Source: Candidatus Gastranaerophilales bacterium (GTDB lineage: Bacteria > Cyanobacteriota > Vampirovibrionia > Gastranaerophilales > Gastranaerophilaceae). Taken from it: 46,457 bases of DNA. A model generated the notes under the pieces. The model saw only the letters and a list, made by a program, of their open reading frames with translations. It did not search any database and had not been told where the DNA came from. The stretch is from NCBI GenBank assembly GCA_944325585.1, contig CALVAS010000006.1, positions 1 through 46,457 of the forward strand, in the 5' to 3' direction. Made by a program: the position numbers and the translations under genes. Positions within the stretch are counted from its first letter, which is position 1; every line of letters starts with the position of its first letter. This document shows, one piece after another, positions 1-7,395 of the stretch.

Positions 1-780
1 GCGCATTATGAAATAGGTAAGAAAGCAAAAATTGATGTAACGACTGCAGAATACAACCTTGGCAACGCAAAGGTTAATCTAATCAAGGCAAAAAATACAC
101 TTGAACTTGCGGCAGCAGAACTAGCGAATGCTGTCGGTATTCCGGAACTTGAAGAGGTTGTTTTAAAAGACAAATTGAATACAAAAGCATATGATGTTAA
201 TTTTAAAGATTTGCTGGCAACAGCAGAGGCTTCACGACCGGCGCTTCTTTCCGCAAAGAAACAGATGGATGCTGCAGAAATGAATGTAAGAAGCGCTAAA
301 AGAGCGTTCACCCCGGATTTAACTGCATTCGGTTCTTACAATCAGGGCGGCCGCCAGATAGATTCGGATTACGGGTATCAATTCGGGGTACAGCTTAGTT
401 ATACCGGATTAAACCTGATGCTGTTGAAAAAGCAGGTTGATGAAGCTATGGCAACTTACAAAAAAGCAGTTGCGGATTATGAGCAGCAAAAACAAAATGT
501 TTATCTGGAAGTTAAAAGCGCTTATATAAGTCTTTTAAATTCACATGACAGTTTGGGTGTTTCAAAACTTGCGCTTCAACAGGCAAAAGAACGTCAATAT
601 CAGGCATTTAGAAGATATCAGGTAGGGTTAGGTGATGCAATTGAATTTAAGGATGCAGAAAACTCATATCTGAATGCACAATTGGATTATTATTCAAACC
701 TTCTTAATTATAATGTTAATGCAGCGGAAGTTGAACGTGTAATCGGTGCTCCGATTAAAGAATCTGATGTTGATTTATAG
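1..780 (+). CDS. TolC-family outer membrane efflux protein (5' truncated)
   Basis: The reading frame is open from the first base, so the window starts inside the gene and 259 codons are visible. The sequence is rich in long amphipathic helices with Ala, Gln, Asn and Lys, and shows the internal duplication of outer membrane efflux proteins. One stretch near the left edge (around AEYNLGNAKVNLIKAKNTLE, ending in ANAVGIP) is matched by a second near the end (around FKDAENSYLNAQLDYYSNLL, ending in RVIGAP). These are the periplasmic alpha-helical hairpins of the TolC trimer, which carries substrates of tripartite pumps or type I secretion across the outer membrane. The central part (DLTAFGSYNQGG, then YQFGVQLSYTGLN) looks like the membrane beta-strands. 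Pump partners are not in the window. Family assignment is firm; the substrate is unknown. Confidence 0.88.
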   Translation, partial: AHYEIGKKAKIDVTTAEYNLGNAKVNLIKAKNTLELAAAELANAVGIPELEEVVLKDKLNTKAYDVNFKDLLATAEASRPALLSAKKQMDAAEMNVRSAKRAFTPDLTAFGSYNQGGRQIDSDYGYQFGVQLSYTGLNLMLLKKQVDEAMATYKKAVADYEQQKQNVYLEVKSAYISLLNSHDSLGVSKLALQQAKERQYQAFRRYQVGLGDAIEFKDAENSYLNAQLDYYSNLLNYNVNAAEVERVIGAPIKESDVDL

Positions 781-816
781 TTTACCGGCAAAAATTTAAA
801 TTTTTAAGTTATAATA

Positions 817-868
817 AAACTACGATATTTACAGACGCAAATGCGGGGGTGAAATATCGTAGTTTTTT
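817..868 (+). terminator. Intrinsic terminator of the TolC-like gene
   Basis: A perfect 14-bp inverted repeat (AAACTACGATATTT at 817-830, matching arm 852-865) encloses a 21-nt loop, and the right arm runs into six T residues ending at 868. It lies 37 nt after the TolC-like stop codon and just upstream of the next start. Confidence 0.75.
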
Positions 869-885
869 AAAGGCTTTAAGATTAG

Positions 886-1500
886 ATGAAGATAAAACAA
901 AATGCACTAATCGGTTTAATGGGTTTGTCGTCAGCAATTGGCGGTCTGAATGCCCAAACGCCGGCAAAAATTACCCCGAAACTTTTCTCAGAAATCGGAG
1001 TGGCAGGATTTTTGAAACAGGATATGCTGTTATATAGAGGGGCAAATATCGGCTTGTCAAGCAAACGTAATGATTTCAATGCGTTTTTCGGAGCAACTTT
1101 AAATTCCGATAAAAAAAGTAATTTTATCAGTATTTTTACAAATACTTTCAAATGGAATAAATATTCACCGGTCAGCACCTGGGGGCGTACAATGTTTGCA
1201 TATTCAAAAAGAGTAAAGCAAATGGCATTAGAAGTTGCACCGGTAAGATTAAATTTTTCATCAGGGAAATTTGATTTTTCTTTTAATCCTGCAGCTGCTG
1301 TTATAAAAGATTTCAAAAATAAGACCGTAAAATTCGGAGTAAATACAATATTTCAGACAATATATTCTTTAAATCCCAAAAGCAAACTTTTTGTAGAGGT
1401 AAATTATCATTCGGCAGAGAGTGATAAAATAAAAAATATAAAATTCAACTCGCCTTTTGATAATACCTCATATAAAGTGACATATTTAAAGTATTTTTAG
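886..1500 (+). CDS. Small secreted, probably outer-membrane beta-barrel protein of unknown function
   Basis: The 204-aa product begins with a signal-peptide-like segment: Lys at residues 2 and 4, a hydrophobic run from about residue 7 to 20, and a likely cleavage near LNAQ at residues 21-24. The rest has alternating polar and aromatic residues in strand-like blocks, for example RNDFNAFFGATLNSDKKSNF and FDFSFNPAAAV. It ends in Tyr-Leu-Lys-Tyr-Phe, and a terminal aromatic residue after alternating hydrophobics is the usual signal for insertion of outer-membrane barrels. Its position after a TolC-type gene fits an envelope role but a terminator separates the two. The ribosome site is weak (AAAGG about 11 nt upstream). 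I do not recognise a family. The envelope location is inference from composition. Confidence 0.6.
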   Translation: MKIKQNALIGLMGLSSAIGGLNAQTPAKITPKLFSEIGVAGFLKQDMLLYRGANIGLSSKRNDFNAFFGATLNSDKKSNFISIFTNTFKWNKYSPVSTWGRTMFAYSKRVKQMALEVAPVRLNFSSGKFDFSFNPAAAVIKDFKNKTVKFGVNTIFQTIYSLNPKSKLFVEVNYHSAESDKIKNIKFNSPFDNTSYKVTYLKYF

Positions 1501-1540
1501 ATTTGTGTTTTTATCTAATAGAAAATATTCATTCAATACA

Positions 1541-1585
1541 AAATAAAGTCCTTTGATGAAATAATCAAAGGACTTTATTTTTATA
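1541..1585. terminator. Bidirectional intrinsic terminator
   Basis: A perfect 17-bp stem (1541-1557 with 1564-1580) with a six-base loop GAAATA is flanked by A-rich and T-rich ends. It can therefore stop transcription from the + strand gene at 886-1500 and from the minus-strand tRNA-Gln. Confidence 0.85.
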
Positions 1586-1589
1586 TACT

Positions 1590-1661
1590 CTGGGGCGAAA
1601 GGATTCGAACCTCTGAATGGCGGGACCAAAACCCGCTGCCTTACCGCTTGGCGACGCCCCA
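1590..1661 (-). tRNA. tRNA-Gln (anticodon TTG)
   Basis: On the minus strand the sequence folds as a complete cloverleaf. The acceptor stem is TGGGGCG paired with CGCCCCA. The anticodon stem is GCGGG/CCCGC around the loop TTTTGGT, giving anticodon TTG. The T-arm contains GGTTCGAATCC and the discriminator base is G, as usual for tRNA-Gln. The 3' CCA is not encoded. It has its own promoter just upstream and runs into the bidirectional terminator. Confidence 0.96.
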
Positions 1662-1679
1662 ATACCGGGTACATTTATT

Positions 1680-1707
1680 ATTCTAATCGCTGAAATTTCT
1701 TTGTCAA
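1680..1707 (-). promoter_or_regulatory. Promoter of tRNA-Gln
   Basis: Reading the minus strand, TTGACA (1707-1702) and TAGAAT (1685-1680) are separated by 16 nt. The predicted start, near 1673, lies about 12 nt before the tRNA. Confidence 0.75.
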
Positions 1708-1755
1708 TATTTTTCTTGCAATACTTATTGCCAATCTTGCAGGATACGACAAATG

Positions 1756-2445
1756 CTATTTTAACATTTGAAACGGGCTTTTTTCTTCTGCAAAAACAAT
1801 TTCAACCTTATCTTTTAAGAGCTTTTCAAAAACTTTTAAAACCAAAATTTCGCTTTCAAAATGTCCGATGTCAAATACAACGATTTTGCTGTCAAGTGCG
1901 GTATGGAATTTTAAATCTCCGGTTACAAACGCATCCGCTCCATCCTCCGTTGCAGCCTCAATAAAATCAGCGCCGCTGCCGGCACAAAATCCGATTTTTT
2001 TAATTCGTTCAATGTTGTTTGTGTTTACAAACCGCAAATTTGGTGATATTTTGCTTAATTTTAGAGCAAAATCTTTGACGGATATGGCTTCCGGCAGGTT
2101 GACATATCTCACAAACTCGTTTTCATTCGACTTTGTAAGCCCCAGCCGCTTAATAAGTTCATCTGTTGTCCCGCCTTCTGCCAGATCAAGGTTTGTATGA
2201 GCGGAAAAAATGTTTATCTTTTTATATTCAAACGGTACAAAAAACAGCGGATGATGACTGATTATCATATCGCAATCCTGTTTTATGGCCTGCTTGACAA
2301 CATCATCAGTAACCGTTAAAGCTAAAAGAACTTTATTAATCTCTGTTTTTCCGGTTTCAACAGCCGCTCCGGAGCAATCCCAGCTCTGGGCAAGTTCCGG
2401 CGGTGCAAAATTATTGATTAACGTATAAATTTCCGCTCTTTTCAT
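1756..2445 (-). CDS. NIF3/YbgI family dinuclear-metal protein
   Basis: The 229-aa product is a NIF3-like protein (DUF34), a family of hexameric toroids that bind two metal ions. Motifs seen in order are SHHPLFF near residues 63-69, AHTNLDLAEGG, GDLKFH and DIGHFESE near the C-terminus. The His, Asp and Glu residues in these supply the metal ligands. The family is often annotated as GTP cyclohydrolase I type 2, but its physiological reaction is not settled, so I do not assign one. The length is typical of the short form without the inserted domain. The start ATG lies inside the 3' end of coaBC (35-nt overlap) and has a good GGAG ribosome site 6 nt away, so it is the third gene of the gmk-coaBC operon and probably translationally coupled. 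Confidence 0.88.
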   Translation of the reverse strand: MKRAEIYTLINNFAPPELAQSWDCSGAAVETGKTEINKVLLALTVTDDVVKQAIKQDCDMIISHHPLFFVPFEYKKINIFSAHTNLDLAEGGTTDELIKRLGLTKSNENEFVRYVNLPEAISVKDFALKLSKISPNLRFVNTNNIERIKKIGFCAGSGADFIEAATEDGADAFVTGDLKFHTALDSKIVVFDIGHFESEILVLKVFEKLLKDKVEIVFAEEKSPFQMLK

Positions 2446-3649
2446 AAACTTCTCCGATTATTTCCTTTGCAATGAGCGATTTCTTTTGTTTTTCAAGTTT
2501 GAGAACATTCAAATTTTTGTCAATTATAAAGACCTCGTTTTCATCTGATGAAAATCCGATATCTTTCCGGCTGACATCATTTGCAACAAGAAAATCGCAG
2601 CCCTTTTCCGCAATTTTCTTTTTCGCATATTCAATTAAGTTTTCCGTTTCGGCACAGAATCCGACAATTACGGGTGCGTTATCCGCGGTTGTCTTTTTGG
2701 CGCAAATTCCTTTTAAAATATCAGGATTTTTTACGAGTTCAAGAGTCATTGAGTTCTCGTTTGTTTTTTTGATTTTTTGTGTGTTAAAAGTTTTCACTCT
2801 GAAATCAGCAACCGCCGCAGCCATAAAGATATAATCCGAATCGTCAAACTCTTCATTTATTGCAGTTTGCATCTCAAGAGCTGATTTTACTTTTACAACT
2901 TTGTAAGGTTTTTGAACATCCTTTGTTGTAATCAAAACGGTTTCAGCCCCTTGTTCAAAAGCGTTGTCAGCAATTGCAATTCCCATTTTGCCTGAGGAAT
3001 AATTGGAAATAAATCTCACTGGATCAATGTCTTCAATTGTTCCGCCGGCGGTTACGACAACTTTTTTACCGGTTAAAATTCTATTTTTATCGCATTCGTA
3101 ATTATTCTGACAGTTTAAAATCTCAACTGTTTTGTCAAAAATTTTGTCCAACGCCGCAAGTCTTCCTTCGCCGTTGGTTCCGCAGGCTAAAAATCCGCAT
3201 TCGGGAGCAACATTAACAAAACCGTTATCAACAAGTTTTTTCAGATTTTCCTGAACGAACGGGTTGTTCCACATATTTGAATTCATTGCAGGAGCCAGAA
3301 TAACGGGCTTTTTAAAAGCTGCTGCAATAGATGTTAAAAGATTGTCGCAAATTCCGTTAGCGATTTTTGAAATTGTGTTTGCAGTTGCGGGGGCAATTAC
3401 AAAAATATCCGCTTCATCAGCATATGAAATGTGTTCGGGTTTGAAATCACTGATTTCAAACTGTTCAACGGCAACGTTGTTACAGCTGAGGCTTTGAAGG
3501 GTAAGTTTTGTGACAAAGTTTAATGCATTCGGTGTTGTGACGACTTTTACATTTGCGTTTGCGCGTTTGTACATTCTGATAAGTTCACAAATTTTGTAAG
3601 CCGCAATTCCGCCGGTAATTCCGACAAGAATATTTTTACCTTTAAGCAT
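2411..3649 (-). CDS. coaBC: Bifunctional phosphopantothenoylcysteine decarboxylase/phosphopantothenate-cysteine ligase
   Basis: The 412-aa protein catalyses two consecutive steps of coenzyme A synthesis. The N-terminal CoaC domain (about residues 1-180) is a flavoprotein with GITGGIAAYK, the PAMNSNMW motif and the CGTNGEGRL loop holding the catalytic Cys. The C-terminal CoaB domain (about 190-400) carries VVTAGGTIEDIDPVRFISN, the KNPDIL segment and DFLVANDVSRKDIGF. Length and domain order are those of the standard bacterial fusion. It begins within the last codons of gmk (8-nt overlap: ATG inside the gmk tail) with a GGAG in the gmk end as ribosome site, and overlaps the NIF3-like gene downstream. 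An operon of gmk, coaBC and the NIF3 gene is very likely. Confidence 0.97.
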   Translation of the reverse strand: MLKGKNILVGITGGIAAYKICELIRMYKRANANVKVVTTPNALNFVTKLTLQSLSCNNVAVEQFEISDFKPEHISYADEADIFVIAPATANTISKIANGICDNLLTSIAAAFKKPVILAPAMNSNMWNNPFVQENLKKLVDNGFVNVAPECGFLACGTNGEGRLAALDKIFDKTVEILNCQNNYECDKNRILTGKKVVVTAGGTIEDIDPVRFISNYSSGKMGIAIADNAFEQGAETVLITTKDVQKPYKVVKVKSALEMQTAINEEFDDSDYIFMAAAVADFRVKTFNTQKIKKTNENSMTLELVKNPDILKGICAKKTTADNAPVIVGFCAETENLIEYAKKKIAEKGCDFLVANDVSRKDIGFSSDENEVFIIDKNLNVLKLEKQKKSLIAKEIIGEVYEKSGNLYVNQ

Positions 3650-4205
3650 TTTTCATTTCTCCGTTAATTACATCTGTAAGCTGCTGAATTGCATCATCCA
3701 GATTGTCGTTTACGATTCTGTAATCAAATTTTTCAGCACGTTCAAGTTCAATTTTCACCTGTTCAAGGCGTTTTTGAATTGTTGCTTCATCTTCTGTGTG
3801 GCGGCCGCGCAGTCTTGTCTCAAGCGCTTCGTATGACGGCGGGCAGATGAAAATCAGTACGGCTTCCGGCATTTGTTTTTTGACCTGAAGTGCGCCCTGA
3901 GTATCAATTTCAAGAATTATATCTTTACCTTCCGCCAGACATTGATTGATGTATTTTTTCTTTGTGCCGTAAAAGTTTCCTGCAAACTCGGCCCATTCAA
4001 GAAATTTATTGTTTTCAATACAGGTTTTAAATTCTTCTTTTGAAATGAAAAAATAGTTTACGCCGTCGACTTCACCGGGACGCGGGTTTCTTGTCGTGCA
4101 GGAGATTGAAAGCATAAAATTCGGATTTTTTTCTAAAAATCCTTTAAGAACGGTTCCTTTGCCGACTCCGGATGAACCGGACAATACAAATAATTTTTTG
4201 TTCAT
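3642..4205 (-). CDS. gmk: Guanylate kinase
   Basis: The 187-aa product phosphorylates GMP to GDP. The P-loop SGSSGVGKGTV, the GMP-binding segment SCTTRNPRPGEVDGVNYFF, the WAEFAGNFYGT stretch and the lid ETRLRGRHTEDEATIQKRL are all present, and the length is normal. I start it at the ATG at 4205 because the protein then begins MNKKLFVLSG, as family members do. A TTG five codons upstream is in frame but sits on a TATAAT box. That box would start transcription about one base before the ATG, so the message may be leaderless. It is the first gene of the gmk-coaBC-NIF3 operon. The rpoZ gene that often follows gmk is not present here. Confidence 0.95.
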   Translation of the reverse strand: MNKKLFVLSGSSGVGKGTVLKGFLEKNPNFMLSISCTTRNPRPGEVDGVNYFFISKEEFKTCIENNKFLEWAEFAGNFYGTKKKYINQCLAEGKDIILEIDTQGALQVKKQMPEAVLIFICPPSYEALETRLRGRHTEDEATIQKRLEQVKIELERAEKFDYRIVNDNLDDAIQQLTDVINGEMKNA

Positions 4206-4222
4206 ATTACAATTATACAATG
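4206..4222. promoter_or_regulatory. Divergent start region of gmk and the histidine kinase
   Basis: Only 14 bases separate the ATG of gmk (4205, minus) from the ATG of the kinase (4220, plus). A minus-strand TATAAT lies at 4218-4213, placing the transcript start at about 4206. A plus-strand TACAAT at 4208-4213 would place a start at about 4220. There is no room for a ribosome binding site on either side. The -35 regions are weak. Confidence 0.5.
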
Positions 4223-5410
4223 AATATTTCCAATGAAAAAAATATTTGTATATTTTTGAAGAAACTTAATACAATAACGGGGGCGAAAGAGCTTGCAAAA
4301 ACGGTTTTGCAGGGATTTTTAGAATTTACTCATGCAAGTGCTGTTTGTTTCTGCCTTTTGAGCAGTGCGGGTAACCATATTGAAATTAAACAATATGCGT
4401 TTGCGGACGGCAAAAAAAATAACAAACGGCTCGTTCATATAATCGAAAAGATTTCCAAAGTCGGAGTTGATATGTTGACAAACAATTTTGACAACGAAGA
4501 TATTATTGAATATTTCAACTCAATATCAAAAGACCAGATTATAATCGAGCCGATTTATTATAAAAATACGGTTTTAGGATTTATTGCACTGGCAAACAGA
4601 AATAAAAATTTTAACAGACGTAACGATACAATCGTTGAGATGCTTATGGAGTCTGTAAATTCCAGAATTGAAATTATTGCATTAAACGACGAGTTGAAAA
4701 GGACAAATCAGGAAAAAGTTCAATTTCTTGCAAGTATTTCTCATGAATATAAAACTCCCCTAAATTCCATAATCGGTTTTTCCGATATGTTGAAATCCTC
4801 TCTTGCGGGCTCTGATAATTTTAAATATATTGATAATATTTCAAAAAGTTCAAGATTTTTATTGAGTTTGATTCAGGATATTCTGGATATGGCGCGTTCT
4901 GAGTACAAACCGCTTGAATTGAAATATGAAACTTTCCGTCCGAAAGATGTGATAAAAGATATTATTTACAGTTTTGACGAAATTGTGAAAGAAAAAAATA
5001 TCAAATTGAGTTATACATTGATGGATGTTGAAGTGACTGCCGATTTAAAACGATTTAAGCAGTTAATTTTCAATTTGGTTTCGAATGCATTGAAGTTCAA
5101 CAAAGTCGGCGGTAAAATAACAATTGTGACATATGTTGACGAAAACAGAAATTATATTTTTGAGATTAAGGATTCCGGCGACGGGATAAGGAAGAAGGAT
5201 TACGATAAAATTTTCAATTTCTTTTCGCAGGTTAATCGTAACAAACTGAAACGCCAGCAGGGCTCAGGGGTGGGGCTGGCATTATGTAAGGTTATAGCTA
5301 AAGCTCACCACGGCGATATCGGTTTCAAGTCCAGATTGAATAACGGAAGTACATTCTGGTTCAGCCTTCCGCAGCAGGGATGCGCAGACACAACATATAT
5401 TGAATTTTAG
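4220..5410 (+). CDS. Soluble sensor histidine kinase with GAF-like domain
   Basis: The 396-aa product has no membrane segment. An N-terminal region (about residues 15-155) has the pattern of a GAF sensor domain. It is followed by a short helix and the dimerisation/phosphoacceptor segment SISHEYKTPLNSIIG with His175. The catalytic domain then shows the N box NLVSNALKF, the G1 box IKDSGDGI, the F box FNFFSQV and the G2 box GSGVGLALCKVI, ending in the usual GSTFWFSLP. It should autophosphorylate in response to a cytosolic signal I cannot identify. No response regulator is adjacent. An upstream in-frame ATG at 4172 would overlap gmk and adds an unlikely N-terminus, so I use the ATG at 4220. Confidence 0.9.
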   Translation: MNISNEKNICIFLKKLNTITGAKELAKTVLQGFLEFTHASAVCFCLLSSAGNHIEIKQYAFADGKKNNKRLVHIIEKISKVGVDMLTNNFDNEDIIEYFNSISKDQIIIEPIYYKNTVLGFIALANRNKNFNRRNDTIVEMLMESVNSRIEIIALNDELKRTNQEKVQFLASISHEYKTPLNSIIGFSDMLKSSLAGSDNFKYIDNISKSSRFLLSLIQDILDMARSEYKPLELKYETFRPKDVIKDIIYSFDEIVKEKNIKLSYTLMDVEVTADLKRFKQLIFNLVSNALKFNKVGGKITIVTYVDENRNYIFEIKDSGDGIRKKDYDKIFNFFSQVNRNKLKRQQGSGVGLALCKVIAKAHHGDIGFKSRLNNGSTFWFSLPQQGCADTTYIEF

Positions 5411-5461
5411 AGATGAAATTATTGCAGGTTATTGAAAAAGATTAAAGAGGATGTAAAAGAT

Positions 5462-5935
5462 ATGGCAATTGAAAAAGTAAAAGAATATTTTAAAAATTTC
5501 GGAAAAGATAAGGAAATTTTGGAGTTTCCTGTTTCAAGCGCAACTGTAGAACTGGCGGCCCGAGCTTTAAACACGGACGGTGCAAGAATTTGTAAAACAC
5601 TTTCATTTAAAACTGACGAGGGCTGTATTCTGGTTTGTGCGGCAGGGGATGCAAGAATTGATAACAAAAAGTTTAAAGCAGTATTCGGATTAAAGGCAAA
5701 AATGCTTTCGCCTGATGAAGTCGTAACTTTTACGGGACACCAAATAGGAGGAGTTTGTCCGTTTGCAATTGAAAATGATTCGGTAAAAGTTTATTGCGAC
5801 AATTCATTAAAACGTTTTACCACAGTATTTCCTGCCTGCGGAAGTGCAAATTCGGCAATTGAACTTACGCAGGATGAGTTGTTCAAATATTCAAACAGTA
5901 TTGATTGGGTTGATGTATCAAAACTTCCGGAATAA
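5462..5935 (+). CDS. YbaK/ProX-type aminoacyl-tRNA deacylase
   Basis: The 157-aa product belongs to the YbaK/prolyl-tRNA synthetase-associated domain family, stand-alone editing enzymes that remove wrongly attached amino acids from tRNA. Visible features are the early segment EILEFPVSSATVELAARAL, the invariant-type Lys in ICKTLSFK, the GDARIDNKKFK stretch, and the glycine-rich HQIGGVCPFAI loop followed by ACGSANSAIELT near the end. Length fits the free-standing domain. The ATG at 5462 is preferred because AAAGAGG lies 11 nt upstream; a TTG at 5432 would extend it by ten residues. It follows the histidine kinase gene by 51 nt on the same strand. Which mischarged tRNA it edits cannot be told from sequence. 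Confidence 0.88.
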   Translation: MAIEKVKEYFKNFGKDKEILEFPVSSATVELAARALNTDGARICKTLSFKTDEGCILVCAAGDARIDNKKFKAVFGLKAKMLSPDEVVTFTGHQIGGVCPFAIENDSVKVYCDNSLKRFTTVFPACGSANSAIELTQDELFKYSNSIDWVDVSKLPE

Positions 5936-5940
5936 TTAAG

Positions 5941-5970
5941 AAGAGCTACGGGCATGCGCCGATAGCTCTT
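5941..5970. terminator. Hairpin between convergent genes, possible terminator
   Basis: AAGAGCTA at 5941-5948 pairs with 5963-5970, and CGG/CCG extends the stem across a bulged A. It lies right after the deacylase gene and before the end of the minus-strand transporter gene. Neither side has a good T-run, so the terminator call is weak. Confidence 0.4.
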
Positions 5971-6000
5971 AAAATTGCAATCATTCCTTCTGCTGCAATA

Positions 6001-7392
6001 TCATTTGTGATTTTGCCGTTTCTTTTTCTCATCAAGCATAAGCACCGTACAAATTGCAATACAGATTACTGCTGACAAAACCCAGAACGCAATTGCGCCG
6101 TTCCATCCGAATTTGTCTACCATAAATCCTGTGCCCGTAGCTGATAAAACCGCTCCGATATATCCGAAAGTCCCTGTAAAACCTGTTGCGGCAGAAGCGA
6201 CCTTTTTGGAACTTGATTCAACCGCACACAGGCCGCCTATCATCATTTGCGGGCCGTATGTGAATGCTCCGAGAAGTCCGATTAAAACAAAATCAATGTT
6301 GCTGATTGTATTGAATTTCAATAAAACCAGACAAACTACAACGCCCAGAAGATAAATTAAATTAACAGGTGCGCGCTGGCCTTTAAAAATTTTATCAGAA
6401 ATCAAACCCGCACAAATTGTTCCTGCAATGCCGACCAGCGGAAGCGAACTTAACTTCATTGCCGCAAGCTCTAATGTATTGCCTTTTGATTCATGCAAAT
6501 ATTTTATCATCCAGTCTTCTGCGCCAAATCGGATTATGTAAACGAAAATGTACGCAATTGCAAGAAGCCAGATTGTTTTATTAAATAGAATGTTTTGTTT
6601 GAAAATTTCAACGTAAGTTCTGTTATCTTCTTCACAATTTGACTGCTTTGCGGCAGGTTCGTTGTTGTAGGTTTCTATATCCGGAAGCCCCAGAGACTGC
6701 GGACGGTCGCGTAATCTGTCAAACAACCAGATTGCCACAATTATTGCAATGGTTCCGGGAACAAAGAATGCCATTTTCCAGCCAAAGTGTGCGACAAGAA
6801 ATCCGGAAACAATTACGCTTAAAAATGTTCCGACCTGATGCGAACAAGACCATAAAGACCATTTTGTTCCGCGTTCGGAATTTGAATACCAGTATGTCAA
6901 ACTTTTTGCGACAGCCGGAAATCCTGCTGATTGAAACCATCCGCTTGCGCCCCAGAAAAATACGAAAAGCCATAGCAAAATCGTATTTGTCGGCAGTCCG
7001 AAGAATGAAACTTCACCGGGGGTGATAAAAACAGCCGACAATCCGAAACAGAGGTTTGCGATTGCGGTCATAATTAATGCTGTCGGTAAGAATTTTCTGA
7101 CATCAGAGCGGTCTGCAATAACACCGTTGACAAATTTGCCTATTCCGTATGTCAAATACAAAGAACTGCCCAAAAGTCCGAGTTCAGTGTTTGAATATCC
7201 ATATTCCGCGCTAAGTCCCGGAAGTGCGACCGCAATGTTCTTTTTGCAAAGGTAAAATACTGTGTAACCTATAAAACATGCGTAAAAAATTCTCAACCGC
7301 CAGTGAGAATACATTGATTTTACTTTTTCAGTATCCTGAATAACCTCTTTTGCGGGAGGTTCCAAAAAAAATCCAGCCAGTTTTTTTAACAT
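6001..7392 (-). CDS. MFS transporter of the organophosphate:phosphate antiporter (GlpT/UhpT/UhpC) type
   Basis: The 463-aa protein has about 12 hydrophobic segments and a central hydrophilic loop. Its N-terminus (RLRIFYACFIGYTVFYLCKKN, then LPGLSAEYGYSNTELGLLGSSLYLTYGIGKFVNG) closely follows the GlpT/UhpT/UhpC family, which exchanges organic phosphates for inorganic phosphate. The second substrate-phosphate arginine appears to be present in YIIRFGAEDW, the start of the second half. The first, normally Arg in a Y-x-x-R-K-N motif, is Lys50 here. It may transport a sugar phosphate or, like UhpC, act as a sensor; no two-component partner is adjacent. The ATG follows the DnaQ-type gene by 3 nt with AGGGA upstream, so the two are one operon. 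Confidence 0.87.
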   Translation of the reverse strand: MLKKLAGFFLEPPAKEVIQDTEKVKSMYSHWRLRIFYACFIGYTVFYLCKKNIAVALPGLSAEYGYSNTELGLLGSSLYLTYGIGKFVNGVIADRSDVRKFLPTALIMTAIANLCFGLSAVFITPGEVSFFGLPTNTILLWLFVFFWGASGWFQSAGFPAVAKSLTYWYSNSERGTKWSLWSCSHQVGTFLSVIVSGFLVAHFGWKMAFFVPGTIAIIVAIWLFDRLRDRPQSLGLPDIETYNNEPAAKQSNCEEDNRTYVEIFKQNILFNKTIWLLAIAYIFVYIIRFGAEDWMIKYLHESKGNTLELAAMKLSSLPLVGIAGTICAGLISDKIFKGQRAPVNLIYLLGVVVCLVLLKFNTISNIDFVLIGLLGAFTYGPQMMIGGLCAVESSSKKVASAATGFTGTFGYIGAVLSATGTGFMVDKFGWNGAIAFWVLSAVICIAICTVLMLDEKKKRQNHK

Positions 7393-7395
7393 AAT

